From assembly GCA_035695765.1 (NCBI GenBank), contig DASRRI010000042.1, positions 20,738-84,737 on the forward strand: a DNA stretch of 64,000 nt, given 5' to 3'. Below are positions 17,692 through 25,612 of this stretch, one piece after another. The stretch comes from Dongia_A sp035695765. GTDB lineage: Bacteria > Pseudomonadota > Alphaproteobacteria > Dongiales > Dongiaceae. Below the pieces are notes generated by a model, which ran no database searches, was not told the DNA's origin, and was given only the letters and a program-made list of their open reading frames with translations. How positions within the stretch are numbered: position 1 is the first letter of the stretch; the number at the start of each line of letters is the position of its first letter. Made by a program: the position numbers and the translations under genes.

Positions 17692-17751
17692 GTGAATTGT
17701 AGGCGCCGACAGGCAGGCTAAGTTCCTGCCGTATCGGCGCTTCAAATTCAC
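17692..17751 (+). promoter_or_regulatory. Large structured leader directly before msrQ
   Basis: Three nested stems form one long hairpin: 17692-17698 with 17745-17751, 17703-17709 with 17734-17740, and 17712-17717 with 17725-17730. That gives 20 perfect pairs in total, with small internal loops and a 7-nt apical loop. It ends 10 nt before the msrQ ATG and has no T-tract, so it looks like a leader element that could hide or present the ribosome site, not a terminator. Confidence 0.6.
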
Positions 17752-17761
17752 GAGCGGACGG

Positions 17762-18667
17762 ATGTCCTCTGCAGCATACGCCACAGCGCGGCTCACACCC
17801 TATCTCCCCTGGCTCGACCGGTCGGGGCGGGTGTCAGCGTTCAAGACGCTGGTGCTGGCCCTGCTGTTCCTGCCGGGCTTCTACGTGACGTGGCAATTGT
17901 CAACGCATGGCTATGCGCGGCCCTACATCCTCGCCAATCACGACCTCGGGCTGTGGGCGATCCGGTTTCTGTTTGTCACGCTGGCGGTCACGCCGTTCCG
18001 GCAGTCTCTCGGCTTGCCGAAGCTGATCCAGGTGCGGCGCATGGTGGGCGTCGCGGCCTTCTGCTACGCGGTGACGCATTTCCTGTTCTATGGGTTCGAT
18101 CAGTCGCTGCGGATCTGGGTGATCGCGCGCGAAATTGCGCTGCGCTACTACCTGACAATCGGATTCATCGGTCTGCTGATCCTGCTGGCCCTGGCGGTCA
18201 CGTCGACGGATGGAATGGTGCGGCGGATGGGCGGCAAGAAATGGGCGGCCCTGCACCGGCTGGCGTATGCGGCGGGCATGCTCGCAGTCGTGCATTTCTT
18301 CATCCAGGTCAAAGCGGACGTGGCGGAGCCGCTGGTCATGGGCGGCCTATTCCTGTGGCTGATGCTCTGGCGCTTGCTGGCTCGGCGCGGGCTGCTGCAA
18401 CGTGGCGGCGCTTCAATCATGGTGCTGATCCTATTGGCGGCAGTATCGGCCGCTGCCTCGGCTGGCGCGGAGGCGCTCTATTATCACTTCAAGATTGGCG
18501 CCAATTTGACTCGTGTTTTAGCGACCAACTGGTCTATCGGAATCGGGTTGCGGCCGGCCTGGATCGTCGGCGGCGCGGGGCTTGCCGTGGCGGCGGGCGC
18601 GGCTTTCCGGCCACTCTGGACCAGGCAATCTTCTCGCCCCGGCCGAACGGTGGGCGAAGCGGCCTGA
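17762..18667 (+). CDS. msrQ: MsrQ-like heme-binding membrane subunit of periplasmic methionine sulfoxide reductase
   Basis: A 301-residue protein with a six-helix ferric-reductase-like core, matching MsrQ (YedZ): GLWAIRFLFVTLAVTPFR, then RRMVGVAAFCYAVTHFLFY with a candidate heme His, and LHRLAYAAGMLAVVHFF with two more. MsrQ passes electrons from the quinone pool to the molybdoenzyme MsrP, which repairs oxidised Met in periplasmic proteins. The usual partner msrP is not beside it here. The C-terminal region beyond about residue 215, with two further hydrophobic segments, is longer than in E. coli MsrQ (about 211 residues). A structured leader precedes the ATG. Confidence 0.85.
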   Translation: MSSAAYATARLTPYLPWLDRSGRVSAFKTLVLALLFLPGFYVTWQLSTHGYARPYILANHDLGLWAIRFLFVTLAVTPFRQSLGLPKLIQVRRMVGVAAFCYAVTHFLFYGFDQSLRIWVIAREIALRYYLTIGFIGLLILLALAVTSTDGMVRRMGGKKWAALHRLAYAAGMLAVVHFFIQVKADVAEPLVMGGLFLWLMLWRLLARRGLLQRGGASIMVLILLAAVSAAASAGAEALYYHFKIGANLTRVLATNWSIGIGLRPAWIVGGAGLAVAAGAAFRPLWTRQSSRPGRTVGEAA

Positions 18668-18743
18668 CGATCTTCGGCTCCTAACGTTTCCTTAATGCCG
18701 CCTGCGCTTTGCTGGCTGCCGCAAAACAGCAGCCCGACAGGCC

Positions 18744-19613
18744 ATGCAGGAAACCTGGGACATCTCAGCCCTGATCGACAAGGGGACGCGCATTCATGAG
18801 GCGCGTGGCATGACCATGCATCACCTGGGCATGGAGCTGCGGCAGATCGCCAACCGTGCATTCATCGATTTCGTGACCCCCGATCAGCGCGCCTGGTTCC
18901 GGCGCTGCTTCGCCAAGGTGACGGCGGGCGAGGAGTTCGGGATCATCTCCGCGGAGCTGCAAACCGGCGCGACGGCGCCGCAGCCGTTCTTCGTGACTGC
19001 CCGCCGCGCGAACGCGCAGGGCAAATGGTGGCTGATGCTGACGGCAAATCTGCCGGAGGAGCTGCGCCCGGCGGCCCGCAAGCCGGAGAAGCCGGCGCTG
19101 GCATCGGGACACGAATTCATGCTGCTGGTGGAAAGCGCGGCCCAGCAGATCGGCGAGCGGCTGGACCTCATGCGGTTGAATGCCGCGATCCTGTCCGATG
19201 AAGGCGCCGCTTCGCCTGAGGCGCGTGCGGGCCTGCAGGCTGAGTTCGACCAGATCATCGTCGGCAACGCTTATGACGGCATCGCATCACGCACTGCAGC
19301 CGGCGAATACCTGCTGCTGCGGGACCGCGACGCGCACTCGAATACGCTGCTGGCGAAATTGGAAGCGGCGGCCGAGGATCTCTCGATCCTGCGCTCCCAG
19401 CTCGGCCTCGAGACAAATTCGCTGCAGCTTTCGTCCCTGGGGCCGAATCTCAACCCGGCTGGCATCCGGCGCGCCGCGGACAATCTGCGCCATCGTGATC
19501 GCGCGGAACTGGAGTGGGAAGGCGTGGTGATGGAGCAGCCATTCTGGCTGCGGCCCGGCATTCTCGCTGGCGGGCTGGTGGCGATCCTGGCGATCGCCTG
19601 GTTCGTCGTCTGA
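18744..19613 (+). CDS. Hypothetical PAS-like protein with C-terminal membrane anchor
   Basis: A 289-residue protein. Residues about 1-105 have a PAS-like pattern (FIDFVTPDQRAWFRRCF, then a beta-rich stretch ending WWLMLT). A helical middle follows, and a single hydrophobic helix at the extreme C-terminus (PGILAGGLVAILAIAWFVV) would tail-anchor it in the inner membrane with the rest in the cytoplasm. No output domain with recognisable catalytic residues is visible. It lies 76 bp after msrQ on the same strand and 3 bp from the stop of a convergent gene. Function unknown. Confidence 0.6.
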   Translation: MQETWDISALIDKGTRIHEARGMTMHHLGMELRQIANRAFIDFVTPDQRAWFRRCFAKVTAGEEFGIISAELQTGATAPQPFFVTARRANAQGKWWLMLTANLPEELRPAARKPEKPALASGHEFMLLVESAAQQIGERLDLMRLNAAILSDEGAASPEARAGLQAEFDQIIVGNAYDGIASRTAAGEYLLLRDRDAHSNTLLAKLEAAAEDLSILRSQLGLETNSLQLSSLGPNLNPAGIRRAADNLRHRDRAELEWEGVVMEQPFWLRPGILAGGLVAILAIAWFVV

Positions 19614-19616
19614 CCG

Positions 19617-19862
19617 CTAGAACTTTCGAGACTGCACGATATTGGCGATGATGGTAGTTTCGCCGAGCGCCTTGCACGCCTCGATCCGGTGCAGGCCGCT
19701 GACCAGGACGTAGCGCGCCTTGTCGGAGCGCACCAGGATCGGCGCTTCCTGACCCTTGTCGGCGATGCTTTCGGCCAATGCGGCGACCTTTGCCTTATCG
19801 ATCGGTTTGCGCAGCGCCTGCGGCACATAGATTTCCTCGATCTTGATGGTGATCGGTTTCAT
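19617..19862 (-). CDS. Small ParB/sulfiredoxin-fold protein
   Basis: An 81-residue protein equal to a stand-alone ParB N-terminal-type domain: IYVPQALRKPIDKAKVAAL, then IADKGQEAPILVR, then the hallmark VSGLHRIEACKALG. Such domains bind nucleotides (CTP in ParB, ATP in sulfiredoxin). There is no helix-turn-helix and no parA nearby, so it is not a chromosome partition protein. The ATG at 19862 fits the fold start; its ribosome site is poorly placed. Exact role unknown. Confidence 0.65.
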   Translation of the reverse strand: MKPITIKIEEIYVPQALRKPIDKAKVAALAESIADKGQEAPILVRSDKARYVLVSGLHRIEACKALGETTIIANIVQSRKF

Positions 19863-19926
19863 CGGCGCGTCATTTCCCCGCGTAGTGACGATGGGTAGAG
19901 AGCCTGACCCGCGCGATCGCCGCGGG

Positions 19927-20085
19927 TCAAGGCGTTTCGCGGACCCGGTCGACGGGCAGGCGCAGGTGCAAGGTCGCACCGTGACCCTTGCGGCTCTCGA
20001 TATCGAGCGTTCCACCGTGCAGCTGGGCAAAGCTGCGCGAGATCGGCAGGCCAAGGCCGGTTCCCTCGGATGTCGTGAAGGAATT
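19927..20085 (-). pseudogene. Remnant of a sensor histidine kinase (C-terminal end of the ATPase domain)
   Basis: The minus strand encodes FTTSEGTGLGLPISRSFAQL followed by HGGTLDIESRKGHGATLHLR and a stop at 19927. This is the G2 box and last strands of a histidine-kinase ATPase domain. The His box, N box and G1 box are absent: sequence upstream of about 20085 shows no kinase similarity in any frame on this strand. It looks like the surviving tail of a deleted gene. Confidence 0.75.
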
Positions 20086-20313
20086 GGTGTTGCGGCTATG
20101 GGTATCTGCAAACCTCCGGCAACCACTCGGTGACATTGCCAGCCGCGCCGCAGCACGGTAGCTCCGCGAATTGGAACTTCGGACATCAAGCAATAATGGC
20201 AAATATTCCGATATAGCCGCGGAACAGTGCGGCGCGGCGCCGCGTTTATCGATAGGCCAATTCCTAGTCGGCCAAGGGGGAGGGCATCGGACACATTACC
20301 AGGGAGGACCCTC

Positions 20314-21594
20314 ATGCTCCGTATCTTTGCCCTTGCGGCAGCGATCCTCGTCGCCCTGTCCAGCCTGCCCGGGCACGCGCGGGCGGAAGTGACCGTCTCC
20401 ATCTCCTGTAGCTCGCTCGGCATCGAGCAACAGCTGTGCCAATCGGGCGGCGAGGCGTGGGCCAAGCAGACCGGCAACAAGGTCAAGCTGGTGGGGACGC
20501 CGGCCGACGCCAATGAGCGCCTGGCGCTCTATCAGACGCTGCTGGCGGCGCAATCAAAGGATATCGACATTTTCCAGATCGACATGATCTGGCCGGCCAC
20601 CCTGGCGCCGCATCTAGTGGATCTCGGTAGCGCTCTCTCCGAACAGGACCGGGCAGATCATTTCAAGGTTCTGATCGACAATAACACGGTGGACGGCAAG
20701 CTGGTGGCGATTCCCTGGTTCGTCGATGCGGGCCTGCTCTACTACCGGAAGGACCTGCTGGAGAAGTACGGGAAGCAAGTGCCCAAGACCTGGGCCGAGC
20801 TAGCCGACACCGCGAAGGCGGTGATGGAAGGAGAGACAAAGGGCGGGAATTCAGCCATGCAGGGCTATGTATGGCAGGGGCGCGCCTATGAAGGGCTGAC
20901 ATGCAACGCGCTGGAATGGATCGCCAGCTATGGCGGCGGTGGCATAGTCGGCCAGGACGGCGGCGTCACCATCGATAATCCGCAGGCCGCGAAAGCGCTG
21001 GACACGGCCAAGAGCTGGATCGGCACGATCTCGCCCAAGGGCGTGCTCTCCTACGGGGAGGAAGAATCGCGCGGTGTGTTCCAGTCAGGCAATGCCGTCT
21101 TCATGCGCAATTGGCCCTATGCCTGGGCGCTGGCGAATGCGGCGGACAGTCCGGTTAAGGGCAAGGTCGGCGTGGCGGTCCTGCCGCAAGGCGAGGGCGC
21201 GGATGCGCGCCATGCCGCGGCTCTCGGCGGCCAGCAGCTCGCCGTCTCGCGCTACTCGGCGCATCCCAAGGAAGCGATCGAGCTTGTGCAGTACCTGACT
21301 TCCGCCCAGGAGCAGAAGCGCCGCGCGCAGCAAGGCTCGTTCAATCCGACCTTGCGCAGCCTCTATTCGGATGCCGAGCTGGTTTCTGCGAACCCGTTCT
21401 ACAAGGATTTCCTGCCGATCGTGGACAACGCGGTGGCACGGCCTTCCACTGTGACGGGCCGCCGTTACAACCAAGTCTCCAGCGCTTTCGTGCGCACGGT
21501 GCATGGCACATTGTCGGGGCAGGAAATGGCCCAGGCGAGCCTGGTGGATCTCAGCAAGGAACTGGAGCGGCTGGGCCGAGGCGGGCACTGGTAG
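20314..21594 (+). CDS. ABC transporter substrate-binding protein, trehalose/maltose type (CUT1, ThuE-like)
   Basis: A 426-residue extracellular solute-binding protein with a Sec signal ending HARA. Its pattern matches trehalose/maltose binders: VGTPADANERLALYQTLLAA, DIDIFQIDMIWPATLAPHLV, then GLLYYRKDLLEKYGK with AVFMRNWPYAWA in the second lobe. GGGAGGA precedes the ATG. It heads a three-gene operon with two permeases but no ATPase gene. Alpha-glucoside uptake is the best guess by family. Confidence 0.88.
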   Translation: MLRIFALAAAILVALSSLPGHARAEVTVSISCSSLGIEQQLCQSGGEAWAKQTGNKVKLVGTPADANERLALYQTLLAAQSKDIDIFQIDMIWPATLAPHLVDLGSALSEQDRADHFKVLIDNNTVDGKLVAIPWFVDAGLLYYRKDLLEKYGKQVPKTWAELADTAKAVMEGETKGGNSAMQGYVWQGRAYEGLTCNALEWIASYGGGGIVGQDGGVTIDNPQAAKALDTAKSWIGTISPKGVLSYGEEESRGVFQSGNAVFMRNWPYAWALANAADSPVKGKVGVAVLPQGEGADARHAAALGGQQLAVSRYSAHPKEAIELVQYLTSAQEQKRRAQQGSFNPTLRSLYSDAELVSANPFYKDFLPIVDNAVARPSTVTGRRYNQVSSAFVRTVHGTLSGQEMAQASLVDLSKELERLGRGGHW

Positions 21595-21643
21595 TCGCGG
21601 CATCATGCCGGTCGTCCAGTCGCGTTCGCCGGCGCGGGAGCTG

Positions 21644-22576
21644 ATGAGCACCGCACGGACGACGGCTTCGGCCAGGTCCGGCCCGAGCCTGGAACGGCAG
21701 CGGGCGCGTGTCGCCTGGTTGTTCGTGGCGCCGATGCTAGCGGCTGTGGCGTTGGTGGCGGCCTGGCCGCTGGCCCGCACCATCGCGTTCAGCTTCACCG
21801 ACGCCTATTTGTCAGACCTCGACAACTGGGCGTTCATCGGAATCGTCAATTACCTCGCCTTGTTCGAGGATCCGCTGTGGTGGCAGGCGGTAGCGACGAC
21901 GATGACGTTCGCAGTCGTCTCGGTCGGGCTCGAGACCCTATTCGGGCTGGCGATTGCGCTCACCCTTAATGCGCACATGCCTGGACGTGGGCTGCTGCGC
22001 GCGGCAGTCCTTATCCCGTGGGCCATCCCAACCGTGATCTCGGCCAAGATGTGGGGCTGGATGCTGCACGACCTCTATGGCGTGGTGAACGCAGCCTTGC
22101 TGAAGCTCGGCCTGATCGACGCGCCCTGGGCCTGGCTGGCGGAGCCGCGGCTTGCGTTCGCGGCTGTGGTCGCGGTCGATGTGTGGAAGGCGACGCCATT
22201 CATGACCTTGCTGATCCTGGCGGCGCTGCAGGTGCTGCCGAAGGAGATCTATCAAGCGGCCAAGGTCGATGGCGTGCCGCCGATCCGGATGTTCTTGCGC
22301 GTGACCTTGCCGCTGATCCGGCCCGCCTTGCTGGTCGCGATCATCTTCCGCGGCCTCGATGCGATGCGGGTGTTCGACGTGATCTATGTGTTGACCGGCA
22401 ACAATCCCGCGACCACCACCATGTCGGTCTACGCGCGGCAGCAATTGGTCGATTTCCAGGATGTCGGCTACGGCTCGGCGGCAGCGACGTCGCTGTTCCT
22501 GATCGTCGCGCTCGCCACCGCAATCGTGATTACGGTCGGCAAGGTCAATGTCAGCGCGACGGGAGAACGCGTGTGA
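21644..22576 (+). CDS. ABC transporter permease (CUT1, ThuF/MalF-like)
   Basis: A 310-residue permease with six predicted helices and an EAA loop (EIYQAAKVDGVPPIRMFLRV) for ATPase docking. I use the ATG at 21644, which follows GGGAG at 21636-21640; an ATG at 21605 is in frame and would add 13 residues. The stop overlaps the next start (GTGA at 22573-22576), so the two permeases are coupled and form the channel. Confidence 0.87.
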   Translation: MSTARTTASARSGPSLERQRARVAWLFVAPMLAAVALVAAWPLARTIAFSFTDAYLSDLDNWAFIGIVNYLALFEDPLWWQAVATTMTFAVVSVGLETLFGLAIALTLNAHMPGRGLLRAAVLIPWAIPTVISAKMWGWMLHDLYGVVNAALLKLGLIDAPWAWLAEPRLAFAAVVAVDVWKATPFMTLLILAALQVLPKEIYQAAKVDGVPPIRMFLRVTLPLIRPALLVAIIFRGLDAMRVFDVIYVLTGNNPATTTMSVYARQQLVDFQDVGYGSAAATSLFLIVALATAIVITVGKVNVSATGERV

Positions 22577-23403
22577 TCCGCAAGCGCATCGGCACGATTG
22601 CCTTCTATCTGCTGATCGCGGGCATCATTTTCTATGCGGTCTTTCCGTTCTATTGGGCGATCGTCTCCTCGCTCAAGACCGGCAGCAGCCTGTTCCAGGT
22701 CGAGTTCTGGCCGAGCCAGCCGACCCTCGCGAACTACATCGCCTTGTTCCAGGAGCAGCCCTTCGCGCACAACATCGTCAATTCGCTGGTCGTGGCAGTG
22801 GTCGCGACCGGCATTTCTCTGTTCCTGGCCTTGAGCGCGGCGTATGCGCTGGGACGCATCCGGTTCCGTGGCCGGACGGCGATGCTGCTGATCATCCTCA
22901 GCGTTTCGATGTTTCCGCAGATCGCCGTGCTCTCTGGCCTATTCGACCTGATCCGCGCCATCGGCCTCTATGATTCGCTGAGTGGCCTCGTGCTCGCCAA
23001 CCTGATCCTCACGTTGCCATTCGTCACCTGGGTGTTGACGACCTTCATGCGGGAAATGCCGCGCGAGCTGGAACAGGCGGCGATCATCGACGGCGCCAAC
23101 GACTGGCGCATCCTGACCCGCGTCTTCCTGCCGATCATGGGGCCATCCTTGTCAGCAGCGGGACTGCTGGCTTTCATCCTGGCGTGGAACGAGTTTCTGT
23201 TTGCGCTGACCTTCACGCTGTCCACGGAAAAGCGGACGGTCCCGGTCGCCATCGCCCTCATCTCCGGCGCGACGGCCTATGAGCTGCCATGGGGAAAAGT
23301 GATGGCGGCGTGTGTCATCGTCACGGTGCCGCTCATCATCCTTGTCCTGGTGCTGCAGCGCTACATCATCTCCGGCCTCACGGCAGGAGCGGTGAAGGGC
23401 TAG
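22573..23403 (+). CDS. ABC transporter permease (CUT1, ThuG/MalG-like)
   Basis: A 276-residue permease with six helices, the EAA loop ELEQAAIIDGANDWRILTRV, and the MalG-like WNEFLFALTFTL near the end. It starts at GTG 22573 overlapping the previous stop, with GGGAGAA just upstream. Its TAG stop shares a CTAG with the stop of the convergent dehydrogenase gene. No ATPase gene follows, so a shared MalK/UgpC-type ATPase encoded elsewhere must energise this system. Confidence 0.87.
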   Translation: MIRKRIGTIAFYLLIAGIIFYAVFPFYWAIVSSLKTGSSLFQVEFWPSQPTLANYIALFQEQPFAHNIVNSLVVAVVATGISLFLALSAAYALGRIRFRGRTAMLLIILSVSMFPQIAVLSGLFDLIRAIGLYDSLSGLVLANLILTLPFVTWVLTTFMREMPRELEQAAIIDGANDWRILTRVFLPIMGPSLSAAGLLAFILAWNEFLFALTFTLSTEKRTVPVAIALISGATAYELPWGKVMAACVIVTVPLIILVLVLQRYIISGLTAGAVKG

Positions 23404-24164
23404 CGTTTGTCCAGCGCGCGGATAAGGCGATCGTAAAGAGAAGCCGGCAGCAGGCGCATCAGCCGCGCGATCCAGGCTAGCGTCCAGGGGAAAGTGACAT
23501 AGGGCCGCTGCGCAAGGATCGCCTTTGTCAGCAGGTCGGCTGCGGGATCGAGCGCCATCGAGAGTGGCTTCTCGCGTTTCTTGCGGGTGTTTTTGCTGAG
23601 AACGAAACCGGGTGCGGCCAGCGTCACCGCAATGCCGCGTGGCGCGAGGTCGACCCGCAAACTTTCGACGTAGTTCATCAACGCGGCCTTGGCGGCGCCA
23701 TAGGATGCTGCGTGCGGCAGGCCGCGGAAACCGGCAAGGCTGCCGATGGCGACAATCTGGCCGCTGCCCTGCTTCAACAGCGCCGGTAGAGCAGCCTCGA
23801 CGAAATTGACGACGCCGAATAGGTTGAGATCGAAGGCGGCGCGCATGTGGGCGCTGGTCAATAATTCCGGTGGCATGCGGTCGCCGCCGCCGGCATTCAG
23901 AATCAACCGATCGATCCGGCCGTGCTTGCGCAACGCCTCGGTGACGCACCCCCGCGCAGCCTCGCCCACCGTGACATCGCAGACGGAGATTTCGCTGGTG
24001 CCGCCAGCTTTCGCGATGTCGGCGGCCACCTCCTGCAGAAGACGCAGGCGGCGCGCCACCAGGATCACATGATCGCCGCGCGCGGCGAGGCGCCGGGCCA
24101 ATGCGGCGCCGATGCCCGACGAGGCACCGGTTATAAGGGTGATGGGCTGCCGGGCGCCAGCCAA
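23400..24164 (-). CDS. Short-chain dehydrogenase/reductase
   Basis: A 254-residue classical SDR. GASSGIG is at residues 13-19, NAGG at 90-93, and the catalytic triad is Ser142, Tyr155 and Lys159 (SYGAAK). A basic patch (NTRKKREKP) and the hydrophobic C-terminal segment FPWTLAWIARLMRLL suggest membrane association and a lipid or long-chain substrate, as in other SDRs of this size. It sits 7 bp after the hydroxylase gene at 24172 and is probably co-transcribed with it. Confidence 0.85.
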   Translation of the reverse strand: MAGARQPITLITGASSGIGAALARRLAARGDHVILVARRLRLLQEVAADIAKAGGTSEISVCDVTVGEAARGCVTEALRKHGRIDRLILNAGGGDRMPPELLTSAHMRAAFDLNLFGVVNFVEAALPALLKQGSGQIVAIGSLAGFRGLPHAASYGAAKAALMNYVESLRVDLAPRGIAVTLAAPGFVLSKNTRKKREKPLSMALDPAADLLTKAILAQRPYVTFPWTLAWIARLMRLLPASLYDRLIRALDKR

Positions 24165-24171
24165 GGCGCGC

Positions 24172-24996
24172 CTAATTCGCGATCCGCTGCATGGCGTCGG
24201 AAATCGCCTGGTCGCGATCCTTTTCGGCGAGCTGCGCGCCCTCGTAGCGCTTCAGGTTCTTGCGCGCGTCGCGATAGTAAGCGGTGCGTTTCAAGAGCCA
24301 CATCGCCAGACGGTGAAGAACGCTGGCCGGCCAGCGCATCGGGCGGTCGAAATCGAGCAACAGGATCGCCCGTTCCTCATTGGTCTTGTTCCAGACTTCA
24401 TGAGTCCTCGAATCGTCGAAGACGAACGCCTTGCCCTCGCGCCAGCGGACACTCTCGCCATCGACGATCATGCGGCATTGTTGCCATCTCTCCGGCACGA
24501 TCAGGCCGAGATGGGAGCGCAGCACGCCCTTGGTCAGGCCCTTATGCGCCTTAATCTTGTAGTTGGACGAGAGGATCGAGAACCAGGCCGAGCGCAAATT
24601 CGGCACTTTGCGCAGCAGCGCCGCGGTCTTCGGGCAGCGCGCCGTGTTGCCGGTCAGCTCCTCGTCCCAGCCCCACAGGAAAAAGGCGCGCCATTTCTGC
24701 GAATGCGAGATGCGCGACTGGTCGCCTGAGATCTTGTCGAGGAAAGGGATGCGATCCCGGTCCTGCAGCACGATTTCGAGTTCCGCCCGGATGTCGGCCC
24801 AATTGGCCTCCAGCTCCGCGACGAAAGGGAAGTGATGGTTGGGGACGAACGGCAGATCCGGCACCAGCGACTGCCGGCTATAGATCTTCGCCAGGGTTTT
24901 CAGCGTCGCAAGGCCCAGCAGCTTGACGCGCCCGCGCCGCCACGCCTGCCAGGTGGACTTGCCCTGCGTACCCCGGATTGCCTGCGCCCCTGCCAT
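24172..24996 (-). CDS. Aspartyl/asparaginyl beta-hydroxylase family protein (LpxO-like)
   Basis: A 274-residue Fe(II)/2-oxoglutarate oxygenase. The hallmark block includes HKG (151-153), LRSHLGL (159-165), a WREGKAFVFDDSRTHEVWN segment and Arg209. His162 and His199 fit the two metal-ligand histidines of the AspH family, and Arg209 the 2-oxoglutarate contact. LpxO members hydroxylate the secondary acyl chain of lipid A at the cytoplasmic face; hydrophobic flanks here fit a membrane-bound lipid substrate. Pairing with an SDR supports a role in fatty-acyl modification, but the exact target is inferred. Confidence 0.82.
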   Translation of the reverse strand: MAGAQAIRGTQGKSTWQAWRRGRVKLLGLATLKTLAKIYSRQSLVPDLPFVPNHHFPFVAELEANWADIRAELEIVLQDRDRIPFLDKISGDQSRISHSQKWRAFFLWGWDEELTGNTARCPKTAALLRKVPNLRSAWFSILSSNYKIKAHKGLTKGVLRSHLGLIVPERWQQCRMIVDGESVRWREGKAFVFDDSRTHEVWNKTNEERAILLLDFDRPMRWPASVLHRLAMWLLKRTAYYRDARKNLKRYEGAQLAEKDRDQAISDAMQRIAN

Positions 24997-25092
24997 TGGA
25001 CCCCATCAGACCAAGTTTGACGCCGAATTCATAAAGTGGCAGGGCAGGGGTATGCAAGGTCGATCATGTCGCGGATACCATTGGGAAAACGT

Positions 25093-25612
25093 ATGATTTT
25101 GGTACGGGTTGCAACAGACCAGGGCGATTTTCAAGCTTGAGGTTCAAGAAGATAGCGCCCCGGCCAGCGCCAGCTACTTCCTCGATGATGTGCGGGCCGG
25201 CCGCTATGACGGCAGCAGCTTTTTCAGAATCGTCACCTTGCAGAACCAGAGTGCGGAAGAAGGGCGGCGGATCGAAGTCATCCAAGGTGGCCTCAAGCAC
25301 GAGCGCGAAGACCTGCCGGCGGTCATCCCGCACGAGACGACGACGATGAGCGGCTTGCGGCACCTCAAGGGCACCGTATCCCTGGCGCGGTTCGAGCCGG
25401 GCGCGGTCTATCATTCGTTCTTCATCTGCCTCCGCGATGAGCCGGCGCTCGACTTCGGCGGCGCGCGTCATCCGGACGGGCAGGGGTTCGCGGCGTTCGG
25501 ATACGTAGTGGAGGGGCTCGATGTGGTGCAGCGCATCTTCGCTCGGGCGGAAGAGTCCGAGTATTTGAAGAACGAGATCGCGATCCGGCGAGCCGCTGTC
25601 GTGGCTGTCTAG
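25093..25612 (+). pseudogene. Cyclophilin-type peptidyl-prolyl isomerase with a single-base frameshift
   Basis: The 5' part from ATG 25093 reads MILVRVATDQGDF and then runs into a stop. The +1 frame continues from the same point as KLEVQEDSAPASASYFLDDV and onward to the TAG at 25612. Removing one T from the TTTT at 25128-25131 joins the two into a 172-residue cyclophilin. The body keeps YDGSSFFRIV, VIQGG, GTVSLAR and FFICL but lacks the full FxxxFHRVI/QGGD consensus. Either this is a sequencing error or a recent inactivation. A TTG at 25109 could allow an N-terminally shortened product. The stop overlaps the convergent DUF2235 stop. Confidence 0.75.

Noticed and set aside
19180..19450. A degenerate GGDEF-like stretch (SRTAAGEYLLL) in the PAS-like protein
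   Set aside because: The other GGDEF hallmarks are missing and the match is a few residues only.
25128..25131. Programmed ribosomal frameshifting at the TTTT of the cyclophilin gene (and the AAAA at 44928-44931)
   Set aside because: There is no slippery heptamer, downstream stem or internal ribosome-like site beside either run. Error or mutation is simpler.
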